NCBI GenBank assembly: GCA_022606425.2
Contig: JAHDVF020000502.1
Location: forward strand, 186,001-250,000
Direction of reading: 5' to 3'
Length of the DNA: 64,000 nucleotides
Origin: Lepidostoma basale
Lineage: Eukaryota; Arthropoda; Insecta; Trichoptera; Lepidostomatidae
Part shown: positions 52,625-62,912 of the stretch, in pieces
Layout: each line of letters opens with the position of its first letter
How positions within the stretch are numbered: the first letter of the stretch is position 1
The notes under the pieces: model-generated
What the model was told of the DNA's origin: nothing
Database searches by the model: none
What the model saw: only the letters and a program-made list of their open reading frames with translations
Position numbers and translations under genes: made by a program

Positions 52625-52812
52625 GTAAATGAAATATTGAGGGACGCCGAGGGCCCGGAAGGAGACAAATGTCCTGGCTGCGAAATGTGAGGGAGTGAAC
52701 CGGCATCCGAAGTGTGGAGGAGCTGTTTCGAGCGGCGCAGGACAGGGACAAGTTCGCCGAGGTGATCACCAACTTTGGGGGGACCCGACAGGGCACTTGA
52801 AGAAGAAGAATA
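52625..52812 (+). mobile_element. LINE-F 3' fragment
   Basis: GGGACGCCGAGGGCCCGGAA, SVEELFRAAQDRDKFAEVIT-type frame, GACCCGACAGGGCACTTGAA and (GAA)n. It is the clearest LINE-F end in the window. Confidence 0.75.
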
Positions 52813-52814
52813 AT

Positions 52815-52898
52815 GTAAATGACACATTTCGCCTTTCCAATGCATTATCAAATGCGCATTCGATAATGCTTTTGACAGGCGAAACATGACACGGACAA
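52815..52898. ncRNA. Family F hammerhead-like pair (F4 minus, F5 plus), degenerate
   Basis: F4 (52815-52850, minus): UUGAUAA box, extra U, GGCGAAA and GUC. F5 (52858-52898, plus): UCGAUAA box, GGCGAAAC, AUGAC. The two are divergent arms of a short palindrome around ATCAAATGCGCATTCGAT. Core changes predict inactivity. Confidence 0.45.
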
Positions 52899-53009
52899 CA
52901 GACCTTTTCATTCTACTATTTATTAAACTGATTGTATCATATATTACAGTGACACTAAATTTACAAAGTCATTTAAATATTTTTTAATAACAATTAAATA
53001 AAACTATGA

Positions 53010-53122
53010 ATGAACTTTGAAGAAGCGAGAGAAGTATATCAGGAAAGAAAAGTGTGTCAGTCCATTATTTCTGCCTACCCCTTCGGAAAGAAAGCATATG
53101 GTTAGTTAGTTAGTTAGTTTAT
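53010..53122 (+). mobile_element. LINE-A terminal fragment
   Basis: GAAGAAGCGAGAGAAGTATA, CTGCCTACCCCTTCGGAAAG and the tail GTTAGTTAGTTAGTTAGTTT. Confidence 0.8.
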
Positions 53123-53749
53123 AAATATTTGTATTGTTTTTCGGCCCGCTACTGACTGGCCAAAATGCAGATCAGTGGGAAAATTTAATTTCTCCTAAGA
53201 GTCTATAATTTGCGTTAACTGAATAGAATGTAAGTTATAATTAGGTTCGAGGAATTAATTGAATTAATTTAGTATTTTTTTTAACTTCGCTATTAATTAA
53301 ACCGCCCACCGTTTTTCTATAGATATTTTATCGTGAAATTTTGACGGCATCAGTGCAATATAAGAAGGTATCATAAATGTATATCGCTATTTTTTTCATA
53401 CAAAACATACTTGTTCACAGCGGATGGTCGAACGTACAGTGACTTCGAAAGAAGGGTTATTGCGGGCAACAAATTGAATGGAGCCTTTGAAACTGTAATT
53501 GGAAATAAAAAAATATTAATGAAGGCAAAATCGGTTGTTCACAATGGAGTTCTAGTTCCAACCCTTAAGTATGGAAGCGAAGCACGGAACTGGCAGAAGA
53601 TTCTTTCACCTCGCCCCTTCCCGTTACTCGCGGTCGGCTTTTCTTATCATTTGGCGCCAGGTATTTCTTTCATAGGCAGCTTCCTTCTAAAGGGCCTTCA
53701 TATCGCTTTGCACATTCATCAGCCAGGTAGTTTGAGGTCTTCCTCTAGA

Positions 53750-53938
53750 TTCATTCTCTCGATTTGGTACCTCCAGAATCGTCTTTTTTGCCTATTCCAT
53801 CTCTCTATGTCTTCAATTTTGCAGGATTTGCAATTTTTTTATTGGGTATCCTATCTATAAGGGTTCTCCCCACAATAGGTTGCAATGTTCTCATTTCTGC
53901 TACTCTCAAGAGATGTTTGGTTCTGAACCTTGAAACCT
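53750..53938 (-). mobile_element. LINE-B fragment inside LINE-A
   Basis: Minus-strand counterpart of 8466-8720 (GGTTCTCCCCACAATAGGTT, CTTCAATTTTGCAGGATTTG). Nested. Confidence 0.65.
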
Positions 53939-53999
53939 TGAAATGTGACTCCTCCCGATCACCGCAGCATGCGCATTTCTGTTGTACAGAGGTTTTGTT

Positions 54000-54140
54000 T
54001 ATGAATCTTTTTGGCTAGCGATACTTGTTATTTCGTATAGTATTGACGGCTGGATAGCTGTTTTAAATAAATCTTGCTTTTTGTTCTTATTGGCATTTTC
54101 GGATCACACAGAATTCCAGTCAGCGTTCGCCATTTATTGG
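54000..54140 (-). mobile_element. LINE C-terminal scrap, separate family
   Basis: The minus strand reads KWRTLTGILCDPKMPIRTKS, a form of the WRxxTGVLCDxxMPxxLKSK block found after the RT in several LINEs (family knowledge). Confidence 0.6.
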
Positions 54141-54810
54141 TACAAGTAGATATGAGATCTCTTAGACGAATGTGTGGAAAATCTGTGTATATTAGAGCAT
54201 CGAATAAAAATATAAGATGTGAATGCAGTGCGAATAAAAGTGTTATAAACAAAATAAATAATTATCATTTAGATGATATGGATTCATGGAAAGAATGAAC
54301 GAAGAAAAAATGGTAAAACAAGTATATGACAACAATGTAAATGGAAGTAGAAATAGCGGATACGTGGTACGATCAAATATATCAAATATTGAATGTCGGC
54401 TACATGACGAGTCGGAGAAATCGACGTGCGTGCTTGACAAGTTGTATGAATGTTGAAGACGCGAGAGAAGTGTGTCAAGAAAGAACAGTGTGGCGGTTAA
54501 TTATTTTTGACTACCCCTTCGGGGAGACGGCGTGATGTTATTTAGTAAGTTGGTTAGTAACGAGTAATATCAAAGTAGATGATGAAAATATGCTTTTGAA
54601 TTTCGAATAGTTTACGCTGTAACATGCAATGTTCGGTTTAAAGGTAGCGTGATATTCCATAAATTTAGTACAGAAATGGCATTAGCTGTATTTTCGCACC
54701 ACAGATGGCTTCACATTGACTTGTGTAGTAAGGTATTAGAATATTGCTTGTTACAAAGTTGGAAGCAATTCCCATATTAATAAAATTATTCGGAATAATA
54801 TATTAAATAC

Positions 54811-54929
54811 GAAACGCTCTTTGTGGAAGGTGGTGGTCGTTTTGACTGCAACATCGAAAGTGTCGGGTTCGATTCCCGGTGATGAAAAATTCCCACGCTG
54901 TCTTTGATCTGGTAGAATTCACTTGACAG
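54811..54929 (+). repeat. tRNA-derived SINE, copy on plus strand
   Basis: GGTGGTGGTCGTTTTGACTG, B-box GGGTTCGATTCCCGG, TCTGGTAGAATTCACTTGAC. The A-box is damaged. Truncated 3'. Confidence 0.65.
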
Positions 54930-54954
54930 AAATAGAAAATTAAGTCCTGAGGCG

Positions 54955-55225
54955 AGCTAGAGTTGACAGGGAGCTGTTGTCAACTATCAAGGTTCGGAAG
55001 ATTTTACATCTGGGTCATGTGCTGCGTGGGGAGAAATACCACATTCTCCAATTTATATTGGAGGGAAAAAATAGAGGACGCCGAGAGCCCGTTTGGAGAC
55101 AGATGTCCTGGCTACGAAACATAAGGAACTGAACCGGCATCCGAAGTGTGGAGGAGCTGTTCCAAGCGGTGCAGGATAGGGACAGAAGGGGACCCAACAG
55201 GGCACATGAAGAAGAAGAAGACTAG
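54955..55225 (+). mobile_element. LINE-F 3' fragment
   Basis: LGHVLRGEKYHILQFILEGK-type frame, then GRREPVWRQMSWLRNIRN and the CACATGAAGAAGAAGAAG end. Contains one 24-bp deletion relative to 52625. Confidence 0.7.
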
Positions 55226-55374
55226 ATACTTATCACATGTCATGGAAATCAATAGCTGAAAAGTTAATTCTAGTATTATAATAACTTGTTGTATGCAAAA
55301 TGTGGACAGCAACGGGAAACTATCACATTAAAAGGGCCAAGTGGCATTTCAAACCAATCCCTAGGATTTAAACT

Positions 55375-55480
55375 TAAAAAAATGGGTATGATTGGGAGAA
55401 GGGCTTAGATAGGGAAGAGACCGAGAGGGATGGCGTGGGGTTGGAGAGGCTTATTTTCAGCAGTGGATGGAGACAATCTG
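55375..55480 (+). mobile_element. LINE-C 3' scrap
   Basis: GGGTTGGAGAGGCTTATTTT and CAGCAGTGGATGGAGACAAT match the LINE-C end. No tail. Confidence 0.5.
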
Positions 55481-55554
55481 ACGAAGTTTGCCGGTTATTG
55501 AAATTTAAAAAAATAAAGCAGAATGTGGCAACATAGAATCCACTGAAGCAAAGA

Positions 55555-55802
55555 TGACAGTACATAATGGAATTGTAGTGTCAATACTTATTTATGGAAG
55601 TGAAGCTTGAGCTGTCAAAAGAATGTGTAAAGTAAAATAAATGCGGTAGAAATGAGAGCGCTGGTAATACTGTGCGGGAAATCGATATGATAGAATAAAG
55701 GAAACTTGAAAGATAAGTCAGGACAGAGCAGTATGGTGGTTATTCCTCTTTGCCTTCGTGAAACGGCGTGATGGTAGTTGGTTAGTTGGTTAGTTTGTTG
55801 AT
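55555..55802 (+). mobile_element. LINE-A fragment with internal deletion
   Basis: TVHNGIVVSILIYGSEA (stop), then a jump to DRAVWWLFL-like text and the tail GGTAGTTGGTTAGTTGGTTA. Confidence 0.7.
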
Positions 55803-55977
55803 AGATGTTTCTTATTAAATACATGTTTCTTATGTTTCTGTTTCTTATTAAATTCTTATTAAATACTATTATTTTATATTTGTGGTAGCATGTAATTGGC
55901 CTTATTTTAATTATTCTAAAATGTTTCTTTTATATATATGTTATTGATAATAACTAATATAATGACATAATAAATAT

Positions 55978-56402
55978 GTATGTATGGAAGTGAAGCTTGG
56001 AGTTGGCAGATGAAGAATTAAAGTAGGATAAATGCCGTAGAAATTAAGTCACTAAGAAGAAATGTGCGGAAAAACAATGTATGCTAGAATATTTAATGAT
56101 GAAACAAGAAAGGAATGCAAGGCGGATGTACTCGTATGCGTGATAAAAACAATTAAGAAAGGGTCACTAAAATGGTTTGGACTTATGGAGCGAATGGATG
56201 AGGGAAGAATGGTTAAAAAGATATATACGAGTAGTGTGAATGGAAAACAAGTCGAAGAAAACCAAGGAAGACACGGTATAACCAAATTTATCATTAAACT
56301 GAAAGCGTGCATGTTTTGTCAGGATAGAACAATGTGGCAATCCATCCTCTCTGCCTACCCCTCTGGTGAAACGGCGTGATGGTTAGTTAGTTAGTTAGTT
56401 AG
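55978..56402 (+). mobile_element. LINE-A 3' fragment
   Basis: GSEAWSWQMKN-like, MCGKTMYARIFNDETRKECK, GSLKWFGLMERMDEGRMVKK, IYTSSVNGKQ, tail GGTTAGTTAGTTAGTTAGTT. TSSV subfamily, one deletion in the RRACMTRC region. Confidence 0.8.
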
Positions 56403-57019
56403 GTTCCTTATTTATATTGAAATTGAAAACATGTGGTGTTCTCTACGTATTTATCAATGCACGATGGACGACAAAAGGAAGATAATATTTACACGTGTAT
56501 TTCGCTGTATACGAGTACACACTTAATTCAAGTCGACTTGCAACAGTTTTAGTGGCGTGGGCACTTGTCATAAACGCGTGTCAACTGATAGCGGACGTTG
56601 ACACATTGAAAGAAGCTTGCGAAAATTGTCTAGCATGTGAATGCGTCGTTTTACGCTTCAATGAATAATGATAAGGAAGTGGCATTATGCGGCAACACAG
56701 AATCATTCTACCCTACAAAATTTGTCTCTTGCTATTACGCGAGATGGAAGGTTTGCGCTATCCTCATTTGATGTTTCACGTATGTGATATATTTACATAC
56801 AATCTCCCTTTCCAGGGAGGAGTCACCCACGCAATACTCCGTAGAGGGAATGACTGACAGTTTTATCGGGGATTTAATCTTTTGTAAATAGGTGTACCGT
56901 AACTGGCGGTATTTCCGAAAGCTCTCCAAAATCAATTGCGTAATACTTGGAAACAAAATATTATGCCAAAACATACGTTAGTATGTCAGTCACAAACTTA
57001 TAAGTATACCATAATTTAC
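56403..57019. other. No gene recognised
   Basis: Unassigned. Mildly GC-richer at 56510-56660 and 56810-56900 but with no supported frame. Confidence 0.45.
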
Positions 57020-57775
57020 AATATTAACGCCGTCTCCCCGAAGGGATAGTCAGAAATAATGGACATATTTACTTCCTATGGCCATACAACTCTTGAAGAG
57101 TTTTAGCCTCCTTGATGATTTTTCGCCAAGCTCCTCGATTCTGCGGTTTTTGCTCCCAGCAGTCCGATTCGCTCAACCTAGCCAGATCAATATTGTCCAT
57201 TAGGCGCTGTCTAGACCTTCCTAAAGGTCTTACTCCAGTCGGTCTAGACGCGAACAGGGTCTTGATTGCTCTGGTCTCTTCGGTCTCTTCAATCCATGCT
57301 AGGCGACCGGCTCTCATGGTGGTCGTTATAAGGGGCTGCTGGGTCATCGTATGGATCTCTTTGTGGGTCCTATGCCTCCAAGTTCCCGTTGTAACACCGG
57401 GTCTGGCTCCCAGGATCATTCTAAGTATCCTATTCTCAAACCAGCAGATTCTTTGTTGTTCTTTTAGAGTCATTTTCCATGACTCAGAACCATATGTCAC
57501 CCCTGGCTTGATGATGGTGTTATAAATACACAGCTTGGTGTTTCTGGATAGAAGCTTGGACTTTAGGAACGTTCGCAAGAAAGCTGCAGCTCGTAGGCCT
57601 TTTTGAACTTTGTGTTCCAGCTTCCATCATCACCGTACCGAGATAAGTGAACTCTCAGACTAGCTCAATTCAGAAATAATGGACTGCCAACTTTAAATTC
57701 CTGACAAACTTTTCTTGATTCCTCAACATTCATACATCGTGTCATGCACGTCGATTTCTCTGACTTCCATAGGAT
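57020..57775 (-). mobile_element. LINE-A terminal fragment split by LINE-E
   Basis: ATTAACGCCGTCTCCCCGAA at 57024 continues after the insertion at 57685 (TGCCAACTTTAAATTCCTGA to TGCACGTCGATTTCTCTGAC). Confidence 0.8.
57065..57669 (-). mobile_element. LINE-E, 5'-truncated, 15-bp TSD
   Basis: The minus-strand frame from 57578 to 57069 reads AAFLRTFLKSKLLSRNTKLC-type text, IYNTIIKPGVTYGSESWKMT, QRICWFENRILRMILGARPG and RPLGRSRQRLMDNIDLARLS, with a stop near 57069. This is a post-RT C-terminus (KPGVTYGSESW block). TSD tcagaaataatggac at 57050-57064 and 57670-57684. The frame is open for about 170 codons. Confidence 0.85.
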
Positions 57776-58209
57776 CGGGGCCCACAATGTAAACCTGACG
57801 ATATTATTTTATAAATAATGAAAAGATATCTGAAGTAAATTGTTTTAATTGATCGTGTAAACGACATCACAAAGCACTTAAAGAAGTTGAAGAACAATTT
57901 ATTTTGTTAAATTCATTGCATGATACTTTGTAAACATGTCTGACTGAAGATTCAAGCAATCAGTTGCTTTCATATTTGCAAACAATGCCTTCAGTACAGC
58001 AAGTCTGTCTCCTTTAAAAACTGTGCCATTACTTCTAGAGTTCAGAAATATGTGACATCAAGAAATCTATTTAAAATTTCCCAGCTAAAAATAATTTATT
58101 CTACAAGGAGTGCTTTTGCGATGTGAATCTCTTTCCAAAATGGCGGGAAAAATCTACATAAAAACCAACAGCCGTCCAAGATAATTACTTAAAATTACTT
58201 TATTTCATA
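57776..58209. other. No gene recognised
   Basis: Unassigned AT-rich sequence. Confidence 0.4.
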
Positions 58210-59085
58210 CGATAGCAGGCAAGACACCGAATGATCGCGTGAGAAACACCAGAATTAAAGAGATATGTGAGGCTGAGGATATTATAAGATGGAGTAGACA
58301 GCGAATGAAGGGCTGGTTCGATGATGTTCAAAGAATGGGGACCACCATACTCGCCTATATTGCACTACATAATTAGCCTCACGGGACTCGTCCTCGTGAA
58401 AGACCTCCTAAAAGATGAAAGGACAGCTGGGAACCCATCTTACAGGAGGAGCAAACCTCTAGAGCAGTGATTCTTAACGGGGGCGCCAGCGCCCCCTTGT
58501 GTGCGTTTTAGAGGTCTGGGGGGCGTTTATATTTTTTTAGAATTCAGGGGGCGCTGCAGGAGTTCCAGTGGGCGTTATGTTGAAATACAAAAATAAGATT
58601 ACGAAAATCGAAATCGATTACAAATAAGCCAAAGAGGCGATTTGAGATTGTATTTAAGTAAATTTGAACCTAATATTACGAAATTGACGCTATCACATGA
58701 GGCTCAAGGATCTCATTAAATTATTTTATTCAAACTTTCATATTTCGTATTGAATCAAGTACGTTTTTTAATTGTAATAATATAATATTATAATGTTTTG
58801 TGTAATGTTAATATGACGAAAAAGGCAATAAATACATAATGTTTACAAAAATAATCACGTGTTTTATTTTAATTTCTCCTATTTTTTTTATTTATAGTAG
58901 GAAATCGATTGCATGAAATACATACGTGGAGAAAAGTGTACATTTAGAATTTCGCATTTTGTGGGTGGGGGGGCGCTGGATAATTTTACCGTGGTAAAGG
59001 GGGCGATTCTTTCAATACGGTTAAGAAAAACTGCTCTAGAGAACATACCACATAGGTCTTAAACAAGAAAAAAAAACGAAAAAAA
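58210..59085 (+). mobile_element. LINE-B variant split by an hAT element
   Basis: NDRVRNTRIKEICEAEDIIR, WSRQRMKGWFDDVQRMGTTI, LAYIALHN (stop), then EEQTS up to 58464. The reading resumes at 59042 (AACATACCACATAGGTCTTA) and ends in an A-rich tail. Close to 26762-27008. Confidence 0.8.
58465..59033. mobile_element. hAT-type non-autonomous element, 8-bp TSD
   Basis: Ends CAGTGATTCTTAAC (left) and CAGTTTTTCTTAAC (inward from the right), with perfect 8-bp direct repeats ctctagag at 58457-58464 and 59034-59041. hAT elements make 8-bp duplications and often start CAGTG (family knowledge). G-rich subterminal runs (GGGGGCGC) occur at both ends. No transposase in 569 bp. Confidence 0.9.
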
Positions 59086-60077
59086 CTTCCATTCATAAGT
59101 AGCATGTTTTTCAAACCATCCAATTACTAATATTTTGTACACAAATACTTGTTTTACACAGTAATATAGTTTTGGATAAATATGATGCGTGTTTAATGTA
59201 ATATCTTAGATCTTAGATCGTACCAAGCCCCGGGCAACATTCCCGATCTCAAATTTCCCATAATCGCATTTGGAAAGTTTATATAACACGTTTCGATAAT
59301 TAATATTATAACTAAAATAACCTTTCCTTTCCTTTCCTTAAAACAAGTATGTTTTTGGTGATTAAGCCAGATCTAAACCGTTTTAGTACCAAGATTATTT
59401 GACTAATAATGTAACATAGCATGATTTTCGTTAGCCCTTATATAAATAATTGATTGCGTATACAGCCCACAATCCTAACATAAATGAGATGAGATACATG
59501 CTTGAGATAAATGTCTTAACACAATTCCTATATCCACGGCATTGAAATAGTTAATTAGAATTAAAAAATTAATTACTTAATGGTAATACTTAGTAATGGA
59601 TATTTATATTTAATGTGTATTATTGATGAATTAGGTATATAATACTTTCAAGTACATCTAGAAAATCAGTATCATTTTTATTAGTAAAGATATTACAGAT
59701 ATTTAAATACACGTAAAGAACAATGAAATAATAAAGTTAAATTAATAGACGACGAATAAGAAACGAAATTGAAGTTAAACAAAATATTTAAAAGATACTT
59801 AAAAAATTTGAAAAGTTGGTTTAATCCACTATTTATTAAAAAATATTTTTAAAAAACACGACATTTTTCGGAGGATACATCTCTATTTTCAGGTGTAAAA
59901 ATATAATAAAAACTGAACAAAGAAAGACCAATAAAAAACGCATTTAGAATTCGATACTTTAATTCAAATATAAAAATTAACCTGGGTTTTTGTTATAAGT
60001 AGGTACTAACAATTATTATTTTACAGTTATAACTAATTAAAAATAATATTAATTAATAATAATGAATGATGATAATA
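59086..60077. other. No gene recognised apart from one hammerhead-like motif
   Basis: AT-rich, unassigned; includes motif L at 59855-59897. Confidence 0.45.
59855..59897 (-). ncRNA. Hammerhead-like motif L
   Basis: Minus strand: stem I ACAC/GUGU 4 pairs; CUGAAAA box (G8 to A, 59892-59886); extra U; stem II GAG/CUC with an A-C mismatch at its base; GAAA; AAU; GUC ending at C59860. One core change. Confidence 0.5.
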
Positions 60078-60108
60078 TTAGGTCCTTACATATGAAATTG
60101 GCGTTTTG
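60078..60108 (+). repeat. Mariner left inverted repeat
   Basis: 31 bp, exact inverted match to 61335-61365. TA target duplication immediately outside. Confidence 0.95.
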
Positions 60109-60267
60109 CCGTACTGGCAACTTTGATCTTAAATATCTTCTCTTTGGTTGGGAATCCCAAATTCAAATTTATACAGCTATTTACTCAAGTATTTGTGTTT
60201 CGAAAATTATAATTAATTTGTTTTTTCCTCAATTGTTTTTTTTTCTTTGCGTCACTCAGTTTACAAA

Positions 60268-61287
60268 ATGGAATACTTGAAATATCGCGTTATTTACGAG
60301 TACGAGTTCCACCGTGGCACCAGTGCTGCAGAAACGGCTCAAAGGATTAATGATGTGTATGGCGACGGTGCCGCAAAAGAAAACACAGTGCGTTTTTGGT
60401 TCCAACGTTTTCGTTCTGGAAATTTCGACCTGCAGAACAAGCCCCGTGGACGGCCGGAGACCAAAGTTGATAATGAAGAATTGAAGGCTATTGTGGAAGC
60501 GGATCCATCGCAAACCACGTTCGAGTTAGCTGCAGGCTGCGGTGTTAGTGATAAAACTGTTTTAATCCACTTGAAGCATATTGGGAAGGTGAAAAAGCAT
60601 GAAAGGTGGGTACCTTACGAATTGAGTGAAGCAAATCAACAAAAGCGCGTTGACTGCTGCGTTGCATTACTCAACCGGCACAATAATGAAGGGATTTTGA
60701 ATCGAATCATTACGTGTGATGAAAAGTGGATCCTGTATGATAATCGGAAGCGCTCATCGCAATGGCTGAACCCTGCCGAACCAGCCAAACCATGCCCCAA
60801 GCGAAAATTGACTCCAAAAAAGTTACTTGTGAGCGTTTGGTGGACTAATGCTGGTGTCGTTCACTACAGCTTTCTTAAATCTGGCCAGACGATTACGGCA
60901 GATGTCTTTTGTCAGCAACTGCAAACCATGATGGAAAAGCTAGCTGCTAAACAACCGAGACTGGTTAATCGCTCTAGGCCACTGCTGCTTCATGATAACG
61001 CTAGACCACACACTGCACAACAGACGGCTACCAAATTAGAAGAACTTCAATTGGAATGTCTAAGACATCCACCGTACTCTCCGGACCTTGCCCCAACAGA
61101 TTACTATTTTTTTCGAAATTTGAATAACTTCTTGCAAGGGAAAAAATTCAACTCCGATGGGGCAGTCCAAACCGACTTCAAAGATTTTATTGATTCCCGT
61201 CCGAATGGTTTTTTTAGTAAAGGGATCGATGAACTACCTATGAGATGGCAAAAGTGCATAGATAGCAATGGTACATACTTTGATTAA
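60268..61287 (+). CDS. Mariner transposase (DD34D)
   Basis: 339 residues from ATG 60268 (ACAAAATGG context); upstream in-frame codons lack another ATG. It cuts and pastes the element at TA sites in the nucleus. Residues 1-110 form the paired helix-turn-helix region that binds the inverted ends (AAETAQRINDVYG; VRFWFQRFRSGNFDL; GRP hook at 61-63). The WVPYEL linker is at 114-119, a variant of the mariner WVPHEL motif. The catalytic triad is D151 (TCDEKW), D243 (LLHDNARPH) and D278 (YSPDLAPTD), with exactly 34 residues between the last two. The C-terminus WQKCIDSNGTYFD is typical. No stop or frameshift; length is near the family's ~345. Confidence 0.95.
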   Translation: MEYLKYRVIYEYEFHRGTSAAETAQRINDVYGDGAAKENTVRFWFQRFRSGNFDLQNKPRGRPETKVDNEELKAIVEADPSQTTFELAAGCGVSDKTVLIHLKHIGKVKKHERWVPYELSEANQQKRVDCCVALLNRHNNEGILNRIITCDEKWILYDNRKRSSQWLNPAEPAKPCPKRKLTPKKLLVSVWWTNAGVVHYSFLKSGQTITADVFCQQLQTMMEKLAAKQPRLVNRSRPLLLHDNARPHTAQQTATKLEELQLECLRHPPYSPDLAPTDYYFFRNLNNFLQGKKFNSDGAVQTDFKDFIDSRPNGFFSKGIDELPMRWQKCIDSNGTYFD

Positions 61288-61334
61288 ATAATTATATTAT
61301 ATTTAAAAAAAATCAACTTTATGTTCCTCCCGTA

Positions 61335-61365
61335 CAAAACGCCAATTTCATATGTAAGGACCTAA
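61335..61365 (-). repeat. Mariner right inverted repeat
   Basis: Exact inverted copy of 60078-60108, followed by TA (61366-61367). Confidence 0.95.
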
Positions 61366-61544
61366 TATAAAAAATATAAAAAAAAAAAATTTAAAAATAT
61401 AAAAAATTGTAATTTAGAAAAAACGAACATTTGAAAAGACATAATTTATATAGAAATTAATAAATGATTAATTTGCATTTGATTGGGAATGGGACCTTGG
61501 GAGATTAAATGTAGACAGAGTATTTAAGGAGAAAGGATTAAAAG

Positions 61545-61640
61545 GAGGACGTGAATGGTGCACTTAAAGTTGTCATCGCAAACAAAAACCTATCCAAAAA
61601 AGCTAGAATGGCAGTGCACAATGGTGTTCTTCTACCGACT
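61545..61640 (+). mobile_element. LINE-A fragment, head-to-head with the next
   Basis: NGALKVVIANKNLSKKARMA and VHNGVLLPTP on the plus strand, ending where the minus-strand copy begins. The two share the same segment with several differences, so they are different source copies or a diverged inversion. Confidence 0.7.
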
Positions 61641-62105
61641 CCTAGAACTCCATTGTGAACGGCCGTTTTCGCTTTCATTGATAAATTCTTGTTTCCAATA
61701 ACTATTTTTAAAGCTCCATTCACTTTGTTACCCGCACCAACCCTTCTTTCGACGTCACTATCCGTTCGGGCATCTGTTGTGAACATGCTACCTAAATACA
61801 CAAATTCCCTCACCTGTTCCAATATCTCTTCGTTCACACTTATATTACAAACTGTCATTTGCTCTTCCCTTTCGAAAACCATCACCTTTGACTTTCCGAC
61901 ATTCATCATTAAATCATTTGACTTGCATACCTCATACATTCTCGACACCAAGACTTGTAATTCGTTCGCACTATCCGCAACGAGAACGGCATCGTCTGCG
62001 TAAAGCAGACAGTTTACAGACAGATCAATCATCTTAGCACCAGCATTTATACATTTAAGTTCTTTCATACACTTGTCCATATACAGATTGAACAACCATG
62101 GAGAA
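61641..62105 (-). mobile_element. LINE-A reverse-transcriptase fragment, open frame
   Basis: The minus strand reads FNLYMDKCMKELKCINAGAK, NCLLYADDAVLVADSANELQ (YADD codons 62002-61991), YEVCKSNDLMMNVGKSKVMV and REFVYLGSMFTTDARTDSDV, then GAGNKVNGALKIVIGNKN. This is the RT palm and thumb of LINE-A, which the terminal fragments elsewhere lack. Open through 62095-61640. Both ends truncated. Confidence 0.85.
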
Positions 62106-62239
62106 AATTTATAACATTTTTAACAAGTTTGTTGTTAATTAAAATAAAAAAATCTTATAAGTATATCTTTACATTAACGGTAACAGTAATATAAATATTT
62201 AGTTTGTAGTTAGACTCGAATAATTCAAGTAAAGTAGAA

Positions 62240-62530
62240 CTAGTAACAATAATCAATAATACTAATAAATTTAGTTAGTTTCTTTATGTTAGTATTGTCT
62301 CGCTTGAAAAGTGGGCACTCTACGTGACATGTCTGCTCTCCTGCCAGTTTGACAAATTCCGAAATTGCGAGCGAACTTTTAAAGGGTTTCTCGAACTTGT
62401 TGCTCGAGGCCACAGAGCCGTGTCCTGCTGAAAGCACTGAAAGCACACAAGAGTCTGTTTTTGTGAGAACTTCGGATGACAAAGGACATAATGTATAAAA
62501 AGTACAAAGAATCCCAAATACATAAGTCAT
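62240..62530 (-). other. Cys-containing open stretch, gene uncertain
   Basis: On the minus strand two overlapping frames are open. One begins MYLGFFVLFIHYVLC (signal-peptide-like) and continues LVCFQCFQQDTAL. The other contains KLAGEQTCHVECPLFKRDN. CFQC-type spacing recalls secreted Ly6-like proteins, but no single frame holds all cysteines and a splice acceptor-like CTTTCAG lies between. GC is above the flanks. It may be a decayed exon or chance. Confidence 0.25.
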
Positions 62531-62784
62531 GTTGGGTAAATAAATATTTGCTTTTTTATATATCCCATTGACTATGTGCCAACTCGAGGAAGTTCTTACA
62601 TTATAAAAGAAAATTAAATTCAGGATGTATTACATACAGGTATATTCAACGATGGGTGTAAATTTATAGTAATTATTTTTTTACAAAAGCAATAGAAGAT
62701 TTGTAGCAACGAGTAACATTTTCAAAATACGAATGAAATTGTCTGTTTTCTAGAAGTTTTTTTACATTTTTTATACAACTTTCA

Positions 62785-62912
62785 GATATTGATTCTCATT
62801 ACATGTGATAGGTCTATCACCATTCTATTGTCATGTGAATTCTACACCAGACGAAATATAGTGTGTGGTGTCGCCAGCAATCGAACCCAGGACCTTTGCC
62901 CAAAGGTCGTCA
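62785..62912 (-). repeat. tRNA-derived SINE, copy 3 (truncated)
   Basis: Minus: CTGGGTTCGATTGCTGGC (B-box) and GAATTCACATGACAATAGAA. The A-box and 3' tail are lost. Confidence 0.65.

Larger units (their letters stand above)
53408..54562 (+). mobile_element. LINE-A fragment interrupted by other LINE debris
   Basis: 5' part 53408-53600: FTADGRTYSDFERRVIAGNK, LNGAFETVIGNKKILMKAKS, VVHNGVLVPTLKYGSEARNW. 3' part 54145-54562: RSLRRMCGKSVYIRASNKNI, YVVRSNISNIEC-like shifts, tail TTATTTAGTAAGTTGGTTAG. The middle holds minus-strand fragments of other LINEs. Confidence 0.75.
60078..61365 (+). mobile_element. Intact mariner transposon
   Basis: 1288 bp with perfect 31-bp inverted ends (60078-60108 and 61335-61365, starting TTAGGTCCTTACATATGAAA), flanked by the TA duplication at 60076-60077 and 61366-61367. 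One uninterrupted transposase frame lies inside. Identical ends and an open frame indicate a recent insertion and possible activity. By eye it is in the HsMar1/cecropia-like part of the mariner family; the subfamily needs a tree. Confidence 0.95.

Noticed and set aside
57112..57525. 137-codon plus-strand open frame
   Set aside because: Antisense of the LINE-E C-terminus, which has recognisable protein blocks on the minus strand.
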